Below, in pieces: positions 62,480-64,000 of a stretch of 64,000 nt of DNA (positions are counted from its first letter, which is position 1; each line of letters begins with the position of its first letter). The translations under genes and the position numbers were made by a program. The DNA is from Gordonia jinhuaensis. GTDB taxonomy: Bacteria > Actinomycetota > Actinomycetes > Mycobacteriales > Mycobacteriaceae. The stretch covers positions 124,001 through 188,000 of the forward strand of contig NZ_BMGC01000003.1 of NCBI RefSeq assembly GCF_014639795.1, in the 5' to 3' direction. The notes under the pieces are model-generated. The model saw only the letters and a list, made by a program, of their open reading frames with translations. It was not told the origin of the DNA and did not search any database.

Positions 62480-64000
62480 GCCGTACGACGAAGAAGACCA
62501 CACCCGGCCGCATCCTGTTCGTGGGGGCCGGACCCGGCGATCCCGCCCTGCTGACGATTCGTGCCCGAAGCATCATCGAGACCGCGACCAGCGTGTTCGT
62601 CGATCCCGATGTGCCTGCCGGCGTACTCGAACTCGTCGGTGTGGGCCAGGACGGGCCCAAACAACCCGAGCCGACCTCCAAGCGCACCCCGGAGGAGCCC
62701 GAGGAGCAGGAGCAGTCCTCGGTGATCCAGCCGGCACTCGGTGATCCCGGTGAGGTCGCCAAGGCGCTGATCGCCGCGGCGAAGGCCGGTGAGGACGTGG
62801 TCCGGCTGGTCGCCGGAGACCCTCTGACCGCCGACTCGGTGATGAACGAGGTCAACGCCGTCGCGCGCACCTCGGTGGTGTTCGAGGTGGTCCCCGGACT
62901 CTCCTCACACGCCGCGGTTCCCACCTACGCGGGCACCCCGCTGGGCTCCACCCACACCGTCGCCGACGTCCGTTCGGGTGTCGACTGGTCGGCGCTGGCT
63001 GCCGCCCCGGCGCCCCTGGTGTTGCACGCGACCGCCGGACATCTCGCCGAGATTGCCAGTGAGCTGACCGAACACGGTGTGGCACCCCAGACCCCGGCAT
63101 CGCTGACGGTCGGCGGGACCACCACCAACCAGCGCACCATCGAAGCCACACTGGCCACGCTCAACGACAACGGTGCCGACCTGCAGGGCCCGTTGGTGGT
63201 GACGATCGGCAAGATCGCCTCCGGTCGTGGCCGGCTGAACTGGTGGGAGTCGCGTCCGCTGTACGGCTGGACCGTGCTGGTGCCGCGCACCAAGGATCAG
63301 GCCGGCGACATGAGCGACCGCCTCGGTGTACACGGTGCGGTGGCCAAGGAGGTTCCGACCATCGCCGTCGAGCCGCCCCGCAGCCCCGCCCAGATGGAGC
63401 GCGCGGTCAAGGGTCTCGTCGACGGTCGTTACCAGTGGGTGGTGTTCACCTCCACCAACGCGGTCAAGGCCGTCTGGGAGAAGTTCGACGAATTCGGTTT
63501 GGACGCACGCGCTTTCAGCGGCGTGAAGATCGCCTGTGTCGGTGAGGCCACCGCCGCCAAGGTGCGCTCGTTCGGTATCAACCCCGAGCTGGTGCCATCC
63601 GGTGAGCAGTCCTCCCTCGGCCTGCTCGCCGACTTCCCGCCCTATGACGACGTTTTCGACCCGGTGAACCGAGTTCTGTTGCCCCGCGCCGACATCGCCA
63701 CCGAGACGCTCTCGGAGGGTCTGCGTGAGCGCGGCTGGGAGATCGACGACGTGACCGCCTACCGGACGGTGCGCGCAGCACCGCCGCCCGCGGAGACCCG
63801 CGAGATGATCAAGACCGGCGGATTCGACGCGGTCTGTTTCACCTCGAGTTCCACGGTCCGCAACCTCGTGGGTATCGCCGGAAAGCCGCACGCGCGCACC
63901 ATCGTTGCGTGCATCGGACCGAAGACGGCCGAGACCGCAATCGAATTCGGGTTGCGTGTGGACGTGCAGCCCGAGAGTGCGTCGATCTGCGAACTCGTCG
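62476..64000 (+). CDS. hemD: Uroporphyrinogen-III methyltransferase/synthase fusion (HemD), cut by window end
   Basis: About 508 codons are visible and the gene runs off the right edge. The first half is a SUMT-type methyltransferase fold ([61 protein letters not shown]), and the second half, from about residue 265, is uroporphyrinogen-III synthase ([49 protein letters not shown]). This fused arrangement is common in mycobacteria (Rv0511). A linker insert of about 35 residues ([21 protein letters not shown]) splits the methyltransferase early region. The ATG overlaps the hemC stop. Confidence 0.93.
   Translation, partial: MSRTTKKTTPGRILFVGAGPGDPALLTIRARSIIETATSVFVDPDVPAGVLELVGVGQDGPKQPEPTSKRTPEEPEEQEQSSVIQPALGDPGEVAKALIAAAKAGEDVVRLVAGDPLTADSVMNEVNAVARTSVVFEVVPGLSSHAAVPTYAGTPLGSTHTVADVRSGVDWSALAAAPAPLVLHATAGHLAEIASELTEHGVAPQTPASLTVGGTTTNQRTIEATLATLNDNGADLQGPLVVTIGKIASGRGRLNWWESRPLYGWTVLVPRTKDQAGDMSDRLGVHGAVAKEVPTIAVEPPRSPAQMERAVKGLVDGRYQWVVFTSTNAVKAVWEKFDEFGLDARAFSGVKIACVGEATAAKVRSFGINPELVPSGEQSSLGLLADFPPYDDVFDPVNRVLLPRADIATETLSEGLRERGWEIDDVTAYRTVRAAPPPAETREMIKTGGFDAVCFTSSSTVRNLVGIAGKPHARTIVACIGPKTAETAIEFGLRVDVQPESASICELV

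Overview
The window is high-GC, densely coded DNA from an actinobacterium of the order Mycobacteriales. The best guess is Gordonia or a close relative such as Williamsia. The evidence is PE/PPE/EspG/WXG100 genes, mycobacterial gene order in two long blocks, several leaderless starts (TANNNT placed about 7 bases before the start codon), a 13E12-type HNH relic, and the rex-hemA-hemC-hemD operon. The genus is inferred from content only.

Layout. Bases 1-4000 hold a cut-off metY, a divergent MarR/ABC-exporter pair with two operator-like boxes, and a DinB-like/Rdx two-gene unit. Bases 4100-13170 follow the M. tuberculosis Rv0780-Rv0800 order: purC, ptrB, an emrB-like exporter with a MarR regulator, a frameshifted glutathione peroxidase, a DUF2334 protein, purS, purQ and an M18 aminopeptidase. 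Bases 13190-28190 are mixed: a PQQ-propeller protein, a secreted lipase, an NmrA/HxlR pair, a broken 13E12 HNH gene, an ECF sigma factor coupled to a VOC-domain protein, clpC, an enoyl-CoA hydratase, two MFS transporters and an NDMA-type alcohol dehydrogenase. Bases 28300-32420 hold a possibly structured leader before a 52-residue membrane protein, a DUF6918 protein, a CysN-like/CysC fusion with a decayed GTPase part, and cysQ.

Bases 32430-40780 are a cluster of type VII secretion (ESX) substrates and chaperone-like genes: YbaB-like proteins, WXG100-like proteins, an EspC-like protein, PE, PPE, EspG and an EsxB/EsxA pair. No membrane core gene (EccB-E, MycP) is present in the window. A cytosine deaminase/NCS1 permease pair follows.

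Bases 43285-64000 follow the Rv0489-Rv0511 order: gpm, (GNAT), senX3, regX3, a Cys-rich protein, ppx, a membrane protein, a TIM-barrel protein, a thioesterase-like protein, proC, a BldC-like HTH, the 33-residue bS22 protein, a galE-like gene, an acyltransferase, a SerB-like HAD phosphatase, a glutaredoxin-like protein, rex, hemA, hemC and a hemD fusion that runs off the end. A perfect Rex operator overlaps the rex promoter, so the haem operon is likely redox controlled.

The most unusual signal is a pair of non-coding elements at 40922-41133 and 56955-57313. Each is built from units with a 19-base period that face each other across a central hairpin. The two hairpins share the same 12-base core (CCTTTGCAATGG or its complement), although their stems differ. 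Both lie between convergent genes, and the flanking units pair in register, so each could fold into one very long hairpin.
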